From assembly GCA_025618425.1 (NCBI GenBank), contig CM046842.1, positions 31,757,885 to 31,821,884 on the forward strand: DNA of 64,000 nt, read 5' to 3'. The notes below the pieces were generated by a model. That model worked only from the letters and a program-made list of their open reading frames with translations, ran no database searches and was not told where the DNA came from. Numbering within the stretch: position 1 is the stretch's first letter; each line of letters opens with the position of its first letter. Source of the DNA: Heliocidaris tuberculata. Taxonomy: Eukaryota > Echinodermata > Echinoidea > Camarodonta > Echinometridae. The position numbers were made by a program, and so were the translations under genes. This document shows, piece by piece, positions 11,636 to 23,360 of the stretch.

Positions 11636-12296
11636 GCTGTCAACTTTGGGGAACTGCTTGGAGGGGATTCGTATTTTTTGGTCCTCGCCAGCCCTCCAAA
11701 AGTCGCTCAGTGGGGGGTGGGGAGGGGGGGGGGGGGTGTAGTGACCTGGATAAGTGTTGAAAAGGGAAAACAAGGTGCATTTGTGCACACCTGTTGAAGA
11801 GACATCGCAATATTATTGGTGTGTCCAAATATCAATAAACTGACACAATTCCATTTAAGGCCAACACGTGTTAATCAGAAAGAAACATATGTTGGTATGT
11901 ACAGTTGTTATTAATAAGACAGAACAAGTTTGTAGAACATGATAAGTTTTAACAGTGTTTAGCTATAATGAACTTTGTAATAATCTGAAGTGTGGAGGTA
12001 TACCATCGTGTTCATTATTTTCGGTAGGCATACCTTAGTAAGATAAAACAAACTGTAGATTAAGAACTGAATGAAAAATATACTCTGTTTGAGAATGCGC
12101 ATAGACAATGCATCGAAGTAATTACGAGAACGGCCTTGAGATGACCCTTTACCCGAGGTCACCCGAGGTCACCCGAAATCACTTGTTTTGACTAGTAGTG
12201 GTATGGGATACGAATGGTCTGCCCTTGACCTCTATGTTCCCATGCCCTCCTTCATGTATTGTTTGAACCATGATGTCATTTCCTCTCTATAACTTA
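11636..12296. other. Unannotated stretch
   Basis: A poly-G run near 11719-11736 and a short tandem repeat of ACCCGAGGTC at about 12152-12180. No exon recognised. Confidence 0.45.
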
Positions 12297-12812
12297 GTAA
12301 AGGGAAAGTCCACCCTGATATCAAGTTGGTGTTAAAAGAAGCAGAAAAATGATCAGTGAAGGTTTGAGCAAATCCGAGAAAGATATGATTTCTGAAGTTG
12401 TAATCAATCAAACACAAATTGGCAACTCCTCTCCTATTTGCCCTTTACCCCAAGACTCATTAATTTCCATTTTCTATAAAGAAAATATTCAGTCATTCAT
12501 GCATCTTAGATATAATCATTGCTCATATTCTTTAACACAAAACTGTATGAAACAAATTTATTCCTTCGTCAAAAACTAAGAAAATTAAAATTCATGAGAT
12601 TGTCTGTACTTAGCAAATGAGAGGGGAGCTCGCATGATAGATACGTCACGCAATTGCCAATTTGTGTTTGATTGATTACAACTTCAAAAATGTATAAACC
12701 TTTCTCATTTCTTATCGGATTTTGTTCAAACCTTAACTGATCTGTTTGTTTTGTTGTTGTTTTTCTGCGTCTCTTAAAACCAACTTGATTTCAAGTTGGA
12801 CTTTCCCTTTAA
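12297..12812. mobile_element. MITE M5-type long-palindrome element
   Basis: Outer ends TAAAGGGAAAGTCCA and TGGACTTTCCCTTTAA are inverted; the inner arms pair across CAAACACAAATTGGCAA and TTGCCAATTTGTGTTTG and through TTTGAGCAAATCCGA / TCGGATTTTGTTCAAA. The whole 0.5-kb unit could fold into one hairpin. Related to 34751-35334 by its AAAGGGAAA ends and arm order. No coding capacity. Confidence 0.7.
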
Positions 12813-13084
12813 ACTGTGGTTAGTGGGGGAGGAAGTGAGATCATTAGTACCTTAATTAAAGAACGGGGGCTCTGTAGCTGCAACCACTGACCGACTCTGT
12901 CAAAAGACTTTATAAATCTCCGGATCTGAATACTGAATACTGAAGCTGAATACCAGCCACGCGATTACATTAGAAAGAATCTGAAAGCACAATTTGGAAA
13001 GTATAATTAAATATAGTACATACGAATCGATGTATACATGTACTGTGAAGCTTTTTTGAACCATTAAAATATAAGGAAATGGAT

Positions 13085-13275
13085 TCAACACTGTTCAGTC
13101 TTGCTTTAAAAAATCATACACACTTTACACAAAAATAGGTATATGGCACAACCCATACATATGGCATGAATGATTGATCCAAACCTTTGCTAAATTTCTC
13201 GTCATATTCCGAATATGAGGGCATTTGAAGAGCACTCGTTTTTCGAGGACATCTTTACAGTGATATTCTTCAAAA
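13085..13275 (+). repeat. Dispersed repeat family R, diverged copy
   Basis: Shares the ordered blocks of the copy near 3.2 kb: a GGCACAACCCAT core in place of GGGACTACACAC, GTCATATTCCGAATATGAGG, GAAGAGCACTCGTTTTTCGAG. 12813-13084 holds nothing recognisable. Confidence 0.45.
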
Positions 13276-13279
13276 CTTA

Positions 13280-13345
13280 TGTACAGAGAATTTCAGATTC
13301 AGATTTAGATTCAAATTACATTTATTTCCTTCTAATGATTCAATA
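13280..13345 (-). repeat. Reversed non-LTR 3' tail-like segment
   Basis: TTCAGATTCAGATTTAGATTCAAATTACATTTATTTCC resembles the inverted 3' tail of the LINE ending at 48048. No coding part attached. Confidence 0.35.
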
Positions 13346-13575
13346 AATACAACAATCAAAATGTACATTCACACAAAACATGGGGAAGCAGGCGAGGGCC
13401 CCAGGAAGCACATGGCTTGTGGTGCGGTCACATTGACAATACGTATTTACATATATGATATAATTATGAAAATTACAATTAAAGTCAAACAGATTACAAA
13501 ACGGTTCAGTGAGATATTTGTAAATGCATTTATACATAAAGACGAACTGCTGGTAATAGAGAATATCTTTAAATT

Positions 13576-13655
13576 TTAACTCGTTGACTACTGAATTCTC
13601 TAACTCTCATAGGCTTAATACAGGAACCACCCAGTTCCCGTAGTCTCAAGTCATG
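13576..13655 (+). mobile_element. MITE M2 copy, right end diverged
   Basis: Starts TTAACTCGTTGACTACTGAA and keeps CATAGGCTTAATACAGGAAC and CAGTTCCCGTAG; the expected terminal GGGTTAA is not intact. Confidence 0.65.
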
Positions 13656-13705
13656 AAATAAGGGATTGGTGCGAGTTCCAGATGGTACATCGCAGATAGT
13701 TCTTA

Positions 13706-13737
13706 GTATCTTTTTTTTTTTTTTTTTTTTTTTTTTT
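13706..13737. repeat. Poly-T run
   Basis: About 27 T. 13740-14300 has no exon; a short perfect hairpin at 14043-14078 is listed separately. Confidence 0.85.
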
Positions 13738-14042
13738 GTAGTGTAGTTAGCTTATATTAGATGCATCTTGCCTCACACAAGAGTGCACTACAATAAAGAT
13801 GGGAGAACAAAAGAGCAATACGACCTTGGAAGAACAATATGAGGACACAAAAAATGAAGTTTATGTATAATACCTGTATTTTTGGAAATTCTATTCTCAA
13901 CTTCATGGATATGCGGTTTCCCTATATGAGAATGAGGAAGGTCACAAATTACATTCATTTTCCCCGTTAAACTTCTCTTTAAAGAGTAACAGTGTGTAAG
14001 AGCTTGGTATCCAATACAATAACTCATCGAATAGGCCAGGGA

Positions 14043-14078
14043 CACTGAACTCTACATTACGTGGTGTAGAGTTCAGTG
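14043..14078. repeat. Short perfect hairpin
   Basis: CACTGAACTCTACA and TGTAGAGTTCAGTG flank an 8-nt loop. Too short for a miRNA precursor; could be the core of a decayed MITE. Confidence 0.6.
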
Positions 14079-14301
14079 GGTCAGGGAGACACAAAATGCC
14101 GTGAAACTTGATGAAATATCGCGTTGATTAATTTTTTAAAATGGAAGGAAAAAAAATTGATATGATTTCCTAAACAAGAATGAAGCAGAAGCTATTAATG
14201 ATGAATGAAATAAATGAAAAGTCGCTGCATCATTCCTTGAAAAGAAAATCGTGTTAAAAAAAAATTATCGTTAACGCATTTTATTTTAGATGTAATCAGT
14301 A

Positions 14302-14381
14302 TTAAACCGTTGACCACTGAATTCTCTACTTCCCATAGGCTTAGTACAGGGACTAGTCGGGTTCCCGTAGCAATGTGTTCA
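14302..14381 (+). mobile_element. MITE M2 copy
   Basis: Starts TTAAACCGTTGACCACTGAA, keeps CCCATAGGCTTAGTACAGGG and GGGTTCCCGTAGCAATG and ends GTGTTCA (mutated TTAA). Confidence 0.7.
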
Positions 14382-14459
14382 TCAAAGAGCAAGGTGTTTC
14401 AAGTACAGATATACAGCCTAATTAATGGCCGAGTGAAATAGTATGTGTATACATGGAAA

Positions 14460-14629
14460 ATATTTTGCTTTGTTTATAATACTGATAATGGTAATCATGA
14501 TAATCATAATAATCATAGTAAGAAGAAATGATAACAACAACATCAACAATAATAATGATTGTGATGATGATAATATAATCATAACAGTGATAACAAAAAT
14601 CATCATCATTATCATCATTGACGTTATTC

Positions 14630-14686
<57 letters not shown>

Positions 14687-14733
14687 GTTGTTGTTGTTGT
14701 TCTTATTGATATTATTATCGTTATTCTTCTTCT

Positions 14734-14795
<62 letters not shown>

Positions 14796-14850
14796 TTATT
14801 ATTATTATTCTTATTATTATTATTATCATCATCATCATTATTATTACACA
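14460..14850. repeat. Compound trinucleotide microsatellite
   Basis: (ATA/ATC)n, then (TTA)n at about 14633-14686, (TTG)n, (TTC)n at about 14727-14793, and again (TTA)n and (ATC)n. All long frames here (poly-Ile, Leu, Asn, Lys, Arg) are repeat artefacts. 14851-15160 holds nothing recognised. Confidence 0.95.
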
Positions 14851-15159
14851 ACGGCTGCTTTCTTAGCCAATCTGCTTGTTCGGTCGTGTGCCACGCGGAG
14901 TATTTTATTCGGAGTATTTTGACGTGTTTTTTTTTCCTGGATTTTTCTATTGTTTGAGAGAATGGGAAGGAGTAGGAAACGCCCTCGTACGTATAGTGTT
15001 GAAGGGCTTGGAGCCGTGTAGTTTTTGACGAGTGAAGTAGAGACTCTGACTCGGATGTCCCTAATGCAGTTGCAGTTATCAGTTGTATGTTCAGGTTCTG
15101 TGGACTTGTTTCTTCTCTTTATGCCTCCGCCCACCGTCATTCCCGCTTTCTCGTTCTCG

Positions 15160-15845
15160 CGATAACCCAAGAACCAAATGAGATATGAACTTCAAACTTG
15201 GTGCTAGTATCATCATAGGAAGACGATCTGATTAGATTTTGGGATATGTAGGTCAAAAGTCAAAGGTCATAGAGGTAATTTTCTAAAATTTAAGATGTTA
15301 GCCTCGTTCTAGTGATAACTCAAGAACCATTTGAGGTATGAACTTGAAACTTGGCGCTAGTATGTAACATATAGCAAGACGATCTGAATAGATTTAGGGG
15401 TATGTAGGTCAAAGATCAAAGGTCATTAAAGGTCAGTGTTGGAATTGCAGACTTTAGCCTTGATAACGCGATATATCAAGAACCAGTTGTCCCATTAACT
15501 TCAAATTTGGAGCTAAAATGTATCACCATAAGAAGACGATCTGATTAGATTTTGACAAATGTAGGTCAAAGGTCATGGAGGTAATTTACCATGAACTTTC
15601 AGGTTTTTGCCTTTTTAACACTCTCTTGAACAATTTCAACCATTAACATCAAACTTGGAACTAGTATGCATCATCATAGTGGAGGTAAGACGAACTGATT
15701 AGATTTTTGTTCATGTAGGTCAAAAGTGACAGGTCATAGAGGTCATTATATATGAAATTAATGCGGGTTTTTTTAGCTTCGTTATCACCATGACTAGAAG
15801 GAGATGAAGGGATCAGACTTTTGGGTTATAAGGTGCAAGGTCAAA
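15160..15845 (+). repeat. Degenerate tandem array, period about 155 bp, AGGTCA-rich
   Basis: GTAGGTCAAA recurs at about 15248, 15404, 15561 and 15715, with a weaker unit after 15800. Each unit carries CAAGAACCA, CAAACTTGG.GCTAGTAT, AAGACGATCTGATTAGAT and then GTAGGTCAAAGGTCA-like half-sites. AGGTCAAAGGTCA is a DR1-type nuclear-receptor site, but whether it acts as one here is unknown. Confidence 0.75.
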
Positions 15846-15984
15846 TGTCAAAGAGGTAAATTAACATGTTATTGTAGGCTTTATATTATGGTTGTCACAA
15901 TATTTCAGGAACAGTTTAAAGATAAAGTTGAGAGATTGAATTGTGAAAAAAACTGTCTCAAAGCAATTGGGAAAAGTTGATTAC

Positions 15985-16295
15985 ATAACAAATAAGAATT
16001 GGTGTATGCTGTAAAGTTTTGGAATCACCAAAATGATAAGAAAATGACTAAATCCTGCTGAGAGTCACATGCGTTGCACACATAAATATGTATATGGGAC
16101 TACACACAAATGTTCTGCCCGAACATTTTAGCTGTTTCTTGTCATATTTTGAATGTGAGAGTAGTTGAAGAGCAATCCTTTTCAGGGGACATATCTACTA
16201 GGATAATCTTCCTAACTAATATAAAAAGAATAAGAAGGCTCACAAATTATTTTTTACCTTTCCAAGAACTCAAGTCTCCCTTTAAGCCATCAAGT
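15985..16295 (+). repeat. Dispersed repeat family R copy
   Basis: Shared blocks: GGAATCACCAAAATGATAAG, a ATGGGACTACACAC core, GTCATATTTTGAATGTGAGAG, GAAGAGCAATCCTTTTCAGG. Best preserved with the copies near 3.2 and 53.1 kb. Confidence 0.55.
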
Positions 16296-17154
16296 GAATT
16301 TAGGTGGAGGCATATAGAAAACGCAGTCGCATTCATTTTGTTTTTTCCTGTTGTTTTTTTCTACCTCCGTCTCATCTCTTGTTCTCTCTCTCTTCTCTCT
16401 CTAAATCTCTCGAGTGCAAACTAAATTAACATAAATGTGTGAACAAAATGTGCAGACTTTACTGTATGTTATTTCATGACTTCAAGATAATGGACATAAA
16501 AGTGCAAGTAGGGAACATTATTCAAGAAATAGGAGTTCACTGAAAGCTAGACAAAGGTGTCTGCCATCAGGTTATACCACGACAGATTCAATGAAAAGAT
16601 CTGATGGATAAGGAGGAAGACAGAGTTTCTATTCATGCCACAACAAAACAGCTCTGGCTCATGGACTTGTCATTTTTAGTTTGCTAAGAAATTGCCCCAA
16701 ACTCTGATTTATCTATTGAGTTTGCTATCAAAAGAAAGCTTATGATATCAGCTAGTTGAATGTTTAGATGATGAATGTACTGGTCTAGTTACAAACGCTA
16801 TTCATTGCATGATAAACTGCACTGAACATTTAAATTTTTTATTTGAGAAAAAAAAATCAGTGCAATGATAAACTAATGAATTGTGGGAAATAAATCATTC
16901 AAACATAATAATTTTGGTATGTCCGCGAAACCCTATTATCCCTCTACAACTTTGCTACACAATGTTTTTTCCTCATCTAACCAGTAAAAAATTACAGTGC
17001 AGCATAGATTTATAGGCCTAGACCAACTTGAAAAGAATCAAAACTTATGGGCCTAGAAATACATGCATTACAATCTCATGCATACTGAAAATGAGTAAGA
17101 CAACGGACGGTTTACCAAACAAAATCTGTTTTAATTCCAAGGGCAAGGCCTATT
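16296..17154. other. Unannotated AT-rich stretch
   Basis: CT-rich at 16370-16410; otherwise no exon, RNA gene or repeat end recognised. Confidence 0.5.
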
Positions 17155-17452
17155 CCAGTATGTTAATAACCTAACATTTAATGTTTTAAAAATATACGTA
17201 CGAAATCATGCACTTTAATTCACGGGAATAAATTACTGCGTAGTCAGTGAATTACAGCAATGCCTGCAGCGTACCTAGCCAGGCCTGCACGCTGCGGCCC
17301 AAAACGGCGAAGACTCACACGGAGGGGAACGAACAAAGCTAAAAGCGTTGGTGCAGGCATAAATTGCAGTGATTTCAGAATGATTTTTCCCGCATAAGTG
17401 CAAGATTGCCTAAATGTATTTCTTAACAATAAAATGTTAGGTTATTGGCATG
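17155..17452. mobile_element. Fold-back MITE-like element (AACCTAACATT ends)
   Basis: ATGTTAATAACCTAACATTT on the left pairs with AAATGTTAGGTTATTGGCAT on the right; inner GGAATAAATTACTGC and CCTGCAGC/CCTGCACC blocks also pair. No coding capacity. Confidence 0.55.
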
Positions 17453-17808
17453 CTAGATTTAGCCTTTGAATAAAATACATGTGCACCTAAAGTGTACAAT
17501 AATCTATGAGTTCTTAATAAAAGTTATTTTTTTGCATGCGATATCGAGTTAAATAGCTTTAAAATCCATTATGTTGTTGCTAGTGGTACTACAATAAATA
17601 GGAGTAGTGAAAGTAGATAAAAATCATATATATTACAAATTTTGGAAGGATGAAATAAACGAGTAGGCCTGTCTATTGCTCTTAACCCCCCGTCTTGAAG
17701 TCAAGGTTTATAGAAACGCCAGTAACGCCACCATAAGTTTTTATTTGTCTAAAGCTGGTCTAAGCCTAGATCTATGCCGCGTTCACTCAGGTGGAGGCTG
17801 CCGATAAA

Positions 17809-17810
<2 letters not shown>

Positions 17811-17866
<56 letters not shown>

Positions 17867-17875
17867 GCGCGCACA

Positions 17876-17916
<41 letters not shown>
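17811..17916. repeat. (AC)n, (GC)n and (TA)n compound microsatellite
   Basis: About 25 AC units, a short GCGCGC block, then about 19 TA units. 17453-17810 holds no recognised feature. Confidence 0.95.
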
Positions 17917-17918
<2 letters not shown>

Positions 17919-18019
17919 TCTTTTTTGACTGTCTAAAGATACGATAACTTTTCCCCCTTATTTTTGAACTGCCAAATTAACGCTACGATAATTATAATAA
18001 AATGAACAATTAGAATAGA

Positions 18020-18023
18020 AATG

Positions 18024-18095
<72 letters not shown>

Positions 18096-18220
18096 GTAAT
18101 AATAATAGTAATAGTAATCATAATAATAATAACAATAACAATAATACTATCAACAAGAACAATAATGATAATGATAATCATAATAATAAGAAGAGTAATA
18201 ATAATAATACAAATACCAAT
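18020..18220. repeat. (ATA)n microsatellite
   Basis: About 70 bp pure ATA/AAT, then degenerate AAT/AAC/GAT. Ile-rich translations are artefacts. 18221-18603 holds nothing recognised. Confidence 0.95.
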
Positions 18221-18603
18221 AATAATACCAGCAACGCATTATTTTCTTTCTGATGCAGTATATTATTCTTAGACCTAAAAAAGTCTAAAGAAAAAATGGT
18301 TCTCTTGATGATACATTATTTAATGAAAATAACACACATTCTATAGAATTGCTAGCATGAGAATATTACATTTTTTTCAATCCTCCTAATGTACCGAATA
18401 AATAATTCATGACCTTTTCCAGGCATACACACTTATCATTTAGTAGATTAGGGAAATGGAGCGGTACTATATACGCTCTATTCAACTGAATATCCGTTGT
18501 CATGGTGACAGTACAAAGCGTAACCCAAAGTAGATTAATCTCTATGAGTACAGTGATGAGCTTACGGAGCATCCGACCAAAGTGCAGTCTAGTTCTCGAC
18601 TAC

Positions 18604-18977
18604 TTAACCCTTTCAGGACAGGAATTATTTAAGGGCTACTATGATCACAATGATCACAATTTGTTCTTCAAATTGGCAACAATAATATTTATATTTTAGT
18701 GCTACATGGTGCTAATAAGGTGTAATGTCTTTGAAAACAATATACATGGATAGGAATTTTGTGGAAAGTTGAAAAATTGCCAATTTTGAGATAAAGCAAT
18801 GATTTTGAATCTCTCAATGTGTTGCCAATGTAAGGATTTTAAAGCTTATTCTCGTTTTTAACATTCCTGGCATCAAATGCAATATGGTCATGCAACATAA
18901 TAGACATAATGCGTGCAGAAATTTTTGCTCTTTCTACTCATGCATCAAGTATATTTTCTAGAGCTCTGAATCAAAAG
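18604..18977 (+). mobile_element. MITE M3 copy b, 3' end missing
   Basis: Starts TTAACCCTTTCAGGACAGG like 8255 and follows it to GAGCTCTGAATCAAAAGTTA, where copy M2 begins. The last 55 or so bases of M3 are not found beyond M2. Confidence 0.75.
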
Positions 18978-19056
18978 TTATTGTTGATTACTGAATTCTC
19001 TAACTCCCATTGGTTTAATACTAGGAGCCACCCGGTTACAGTAGGTAATGGGTTAA
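18978..19056 (+). mobile_element. MITE M2 copy abutting M3
   Basis: TTATTGTTGATTACTGAATT, CCCATTGGTTTAATACTAGG, CCCGGTTACAGTAGG, TAATGGGTTAA. It joins M3 exactly at a site that reads AGTTAATGAG in M3 copy a, i.e. at an internal TTAA. Confidence 0.7.
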
Positions 19057-19519
19057 GACGAATATATCTAAATATTTCAAGAAAAATGATCAACGTTAAG
19101 AGGGGAAAAATCTTCATTTTCAAGAAGAATGAAAGAAATCATGTGCGTACCGTGTTACTAGAGCAATAATTCCAAAATAATGTCATGCCTTGGTCGGCGT
19201 CCATATCAGGTTGCTTCCAATCATTTTCTAGACTCATATTTTAACTTATATGTTCAAAATTTAGTCTTTGTTGAGACGTTTCGGAATTCGCCCTCCAGCA
19301 CCCTTTTTCTTAAAGTAGACATAATGATAATTCACAGTAGTAGAAATGAAAATATTTGTTAGCATGCACAGCCCCCCCCCCCCACCAATTTCAAAATCGC
19401 TCACTGCGACCCCTGAGTTTGGTTTTTACACCTGCATGCACTATTCTTTTACGATATCACACGTACATGGTGCGTCAAAGGCCGCGCTACTTACACTGAT
19501 CATTCCTCTACTCAATATA
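19057..19519. other. Unannotated stretch
   Basis: A poly-C run near 19372-19383; otherwise nothing recognised. Confidence 0.5.
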
Positions 19520-20335
19520 TAGGAGCTTAATTCCAAAAGGAGCTAAATCCACTTGTGACCAAAATCAATTTTTGAAGATAAATATGTGCATCTCAGACAT
19601 GGCAATCAAATGCAGCATGTCGCATTAAAAAATATTTTTTTGGAAGTTGAAAATATTTTGTGACAAATTCAGGTTTCATTCCAAAAGGAGCTAAACCCAA
19701 AACGGTTTTATTCAACAACAACAATAAAAGGAGCAAAATCCAATATGGTCATTTATGATTTGTTCATTTAACCACATTACCTGAAGCTATGAATGAAGAT
19801 TTATAAGCACATGTTGCAGCTACCGGTCTACATCATTTGTGCACAATTATGATATAATTAACCGAGTTTTAATAATTATTTGTATGAATATTTTTGGATT
19901 TAGCTGCTTTTGGAATAAAACATCGAAAAATCCCCACCTTTATAAAAGATAAGAAATTGGGAAAAAATTCTAATTCTCAAGAAATAAACGTAAAAGAAGA
20001 TGTAAAATGTACCCTGCTAGCACTATTAATGTGTTTCGTGTTGAATTTCAATTGTTAGACGTGTTTAAATGTGCAGAAATAGACATTCTACTAAGGTTTC
20101 ATTCCAAAAGGAGCTAAATCCAGCGAAATTAAGATTATAAAACATTCTTAAAAATTAAAATTAATTGCTAGATTTTTTAAAAACATGACTGAATTAATCA
20201 AAGTCAATAGCCTTATCATATATATCAAAATAAAGTAACAGTGGGCAAGGGAAATTGGTAAATTAAAAAATCTTAATTTACTTTTTAAAAAACGCTAAAT
20301 GTGGATTTAGTTCCTTTTGAAATGAAACTTTTCAC
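19520..20335. repeat. Repeat built from TTCCAAAAGGAGCTAAATCC motifs in both orientations
   Basis: The motif occurs forward at about 19531, 19679 and 20102 (weaker at 19729) and inverted at about 19896 (GGATTTAGCTGCTTTTGGAA) and 20304 (GGATTTAGTTCCTTTTGAAA). The outermost copies are inverted, so the ~0.8-kb unit resembles a fold-back element with internal motif duplication. No coding capacity. Confidence 0.6.
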
Positions 20336-22082
20336 ATAATGATACACAGTTTTCCCCTCTTTAGACAGCCTGCATCTTCTCGTCAACCTTTTTATAAAAA
20401 AATAATCGAAGGAAAATGTTGCATTACCTCTAGAAAAACCTCGAGGGGGATTTATTTTGAGGCGCTGCTGGGGGTCGTTGAAAGTTCACCGGAAAAGTGT
20501 TTAACATAGGTATAAACGGTTGCCGTTGAATGATCATTAAATTCTCCATGCGTCAGCCAATCAAAATCCAGGTTTCATGATCAGGTGAATGAAAGATTGA
20601 TCGTGAATGGTTGATCATTTTGGTACTGGGAGAAAAGGGGATTGATCAGTAATTTGTGTTTAATAAACACGTGATTTAAGACCTAACGCTGAAAGAAAGT
20701 TCATACTTTTTATAAATAGTTTTTTGATCATTTTTACCAACATGATCAGACAACCGTTCTTTCTCATCGGCAAGTGCTTTATAGAACAATTTTAGTTGGT
20801 ATTCCTAAAAAGGAAATTAAACATTTACATTTATTATTATTATTGAAATTATTATGATTATCATCATCACCATTGGTACAACATTGGCTAATTCAGCTAT
20901 ATTTCATATAAAAGTTGTTTTTTTTTTCAAATAAAGGCACGCTCCTCTCCTTGTGACAGGGATGAGACACAGTATCCAAATGAAATGTAACGCAAATTGG
21001 CAACTCTGTTATGTATCTTGCGAGGCCCTGTAATTTGTACTTGAAAAAAAAAATCATACATTACTAGGAAAGTATTTAGTCATAATTATAAGCAGCCTAG
21101 AAATGATTAATGCACAGCGCTTTTACAAAACCGTTGTAAACATGGTCGCATTTTACCATAATACGGTTGAGATACGTGCAGTATAGGACATTATCAACAT
21201 TTGCATTGTTTACATTCAATTAAACGCCCAAGAAACAATTAACGATAATTGATGCAAACACCTGGCAGATTGTAAAGGATGTACAATTAAATTAATGAAT
21301 TGCCTTGATTCTTTGATGTCGATGTTTGACGCCTCCATAGTAGACTGGAAAGATTGAGAGAGGTCTTGACTTTTAATGTTCTATGATGCGTAATTGAATC
21401 AATAAATCGACTAATACCATGAATACAGGAAGTAAATGTGTAGTTGTTATGTGAATGATTGCGATGCCTTCAAAAAAAAAAAAAAAAAAAAAAAAAAAAC
21501 CCTGCCTTAAGAATTTCTTGAGATATTGCCTTGAAAGTGTCACATACGCATGCCTCTTTATTAGATTTAATATTTTACCATCGTGAAAGATGGTTCCATA
21601 TAATCATAAAAGCCAACCAAAGTAGTGGGCAAACGCGGGCAGTCAAAAAATTTCCATCGCAATTCTTGTATTATCGCCACTAAATATGTTCGCTTGTACC
21701 TTGTTATACCATTCATGTGCACTTTCCCCAATTTACATGTGGGTCTGCGAAAACTAATTATCATTACACAACAGTATCATCCATTGTAGGTATCCCATAA
21801 TGATGTAATGAAACAGAATTAAAAGGAAGGATGTATTTTCTCATCTTTGTTGTCATGGTTGTAGCGGCGTCGAACTTCACCTCAGATGAAAGTTGTCTGT
21901 TATGATTCCATCTGGGCAGGCCCCTGGGAGCCGGGGGTGCTGGGGGGTGCTTGTCAGAGGTTTTTGGAGTTAAAAAGAGACCCTAAAACGCTGAGGACCC
22001 TTTTTTTTTTTTCTTCTTTTTTTTTTCTTTTGCTCACAGAATTAACCCCTAGTAATAAAATCGTTGCCAGGGGCCTGCATCT
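20336..22082. other. Unannotated stretch
   Basis: Poly-A at 21473-21500. A ~90-bp block at 21155-21240 (ATACGGTTGAGATA ... ACATTCAATTAAACG) recurs at about 22405-22490. No exon recognised. Confidence 0.45.
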
Positions 22083-22225
22083 GGGCCCCATGTCATGAAA
22101 CTTGCTTTCTCTGAAAATTTACAATAACTGTTATAAGTTACTAAAATCCTTGCATCTGATTGGCTGAGAGCAAATTTGTCGGTAAAAATCACTGACAAGA
22201 CACTTGATGAAACGCCCCCCCCCCC
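22083..22225 (+). mobile_element. MITE M4 copy
   Basis: CATGAAACTTGCTTT, TAACTGTTATAAGTTACTAAAA, TGATTGGCTGAGAGCAAATT, then CACTTGATGAAACGCC. Right inverted end is intact, left end is diverged. Confidence 0.7.
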
Positions 22226-22539
22226 TGTTCGAACCTTCTTGGGCTGAGCCAGTAAGAACACAATCATACTACTCGGGTACCCCCCTCCCCTCGGCTTTGC
22301 ACCATTTTAATAAATAAGGGGGGGGGGGCTGCCTAGATGAGGATTGCACATATGTTTCTATACAACCCCTATATGAAAGGATGAAAACATCACATTTTAC
22401 CCTATACCATGTATACGGTTGAGATATTAAGGTGAGAATAGGACTTAAAAAATCAACATTAATTATTTACATTAAATTAAACGTGTAAACAAGTTGATCT
22501 GTTCTCCACATCTATTATGCTTAGTTTATATTTGCCCCC

Positions 22540-23360
22540 GGGTCGTACGATAAATTGGTCTACGATTTTCCGTGCAATTTGGGGGTGGGGGGCATCGTAG
22601 GTTGCTACGGGTTTACGGTGTTTGTGTTCACATTATCTACGAGCATCGTGCCATTACTTGTATTGGCCCACGGGGGCAGGCTGGGGCAAATCCGTACAGA
22701 GGCTGCTCGGGGATTGTATGGAAATCGTGCATTTTCAGTGCAGTTGCCGTGCAGTCTCCGCAGCCTCTGCACCGAGAAAACGCTGTTTAAAAATGCAAAC
22801 AGTTTTTTTTTCTCGATATGAGCTGAACAACCCGTTGTACATTCCATATTATAAACAATTTGTTTAAATATTAAACAGGTTGTATAAGTTTTAAACAACC
22901 TTTTAAGCAGCGTTTTTTTTTTTTTGGTTTTTTTTTTGACAGTCTCAAGGCGGCTGCAAGGCCATTGTGCGGGAGCCGTGGGGTTGCCGCGGGATGACTT
23001 TTCAATATCAAGGGTACTGCACGGGCAGTGAGCGGCAACCTTACGATAGCTGTGCGATGGCCGTGCAAATGTCTCACGCGTCTAAAATCTCTCTACGATT
23101 TTTCTTGCCCCCACATGCATGTTCACCGAAAAATTTGCTGCACGATCAGGGATGGTGCAATGCCACGTACGACATGTCCACCGGCTACGGGTTTACGCTT
23201 TGTTTCAAATTTGTAAAACTTCCCGCGAAACAAAATCGTAGAGGCCGCGGAACCCTTGAATCCGTACAAACATCTCACGGCTGCTTCCTGCCTCCGCACG
23301 GAGGCCGCTGGAAAAAGGGGATACGGGCAGGATACGGGCTCCGTAGACAAATCGCAGGCC
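22540..23360. repeat. GC-rich block with internal repeats
   Basis: More GC than its surroundings. GCTACGGGTTTACG recurs at about 22603 and 23183; CCGTGCAG.., GGCCGTGCAAAT and CCGCACGGAGGCCGC blocks recur in both orientations. Open frames of 88-136 codons overlap on several strands and frames with no recognisable domain, which fits a non-coding GC-rich repeat better than an exon. Confidence 0.4.

Noticed and set aside
11102..11788. 228-codon minus frame with nine-residue repeats as a real gene
   Set aside because: The open frame follows from the 27-bp minisatellite; the unique ends have no domain, and no splice or other coding evidence is visible.
14422..14866. Several long frames of poly-Ile, poly-Lys/Arg, poly-Asn and poly-Leu
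   Set aside because: All come from the compound TTA/TTC/TTG microsatellite and are open in several frames at once.
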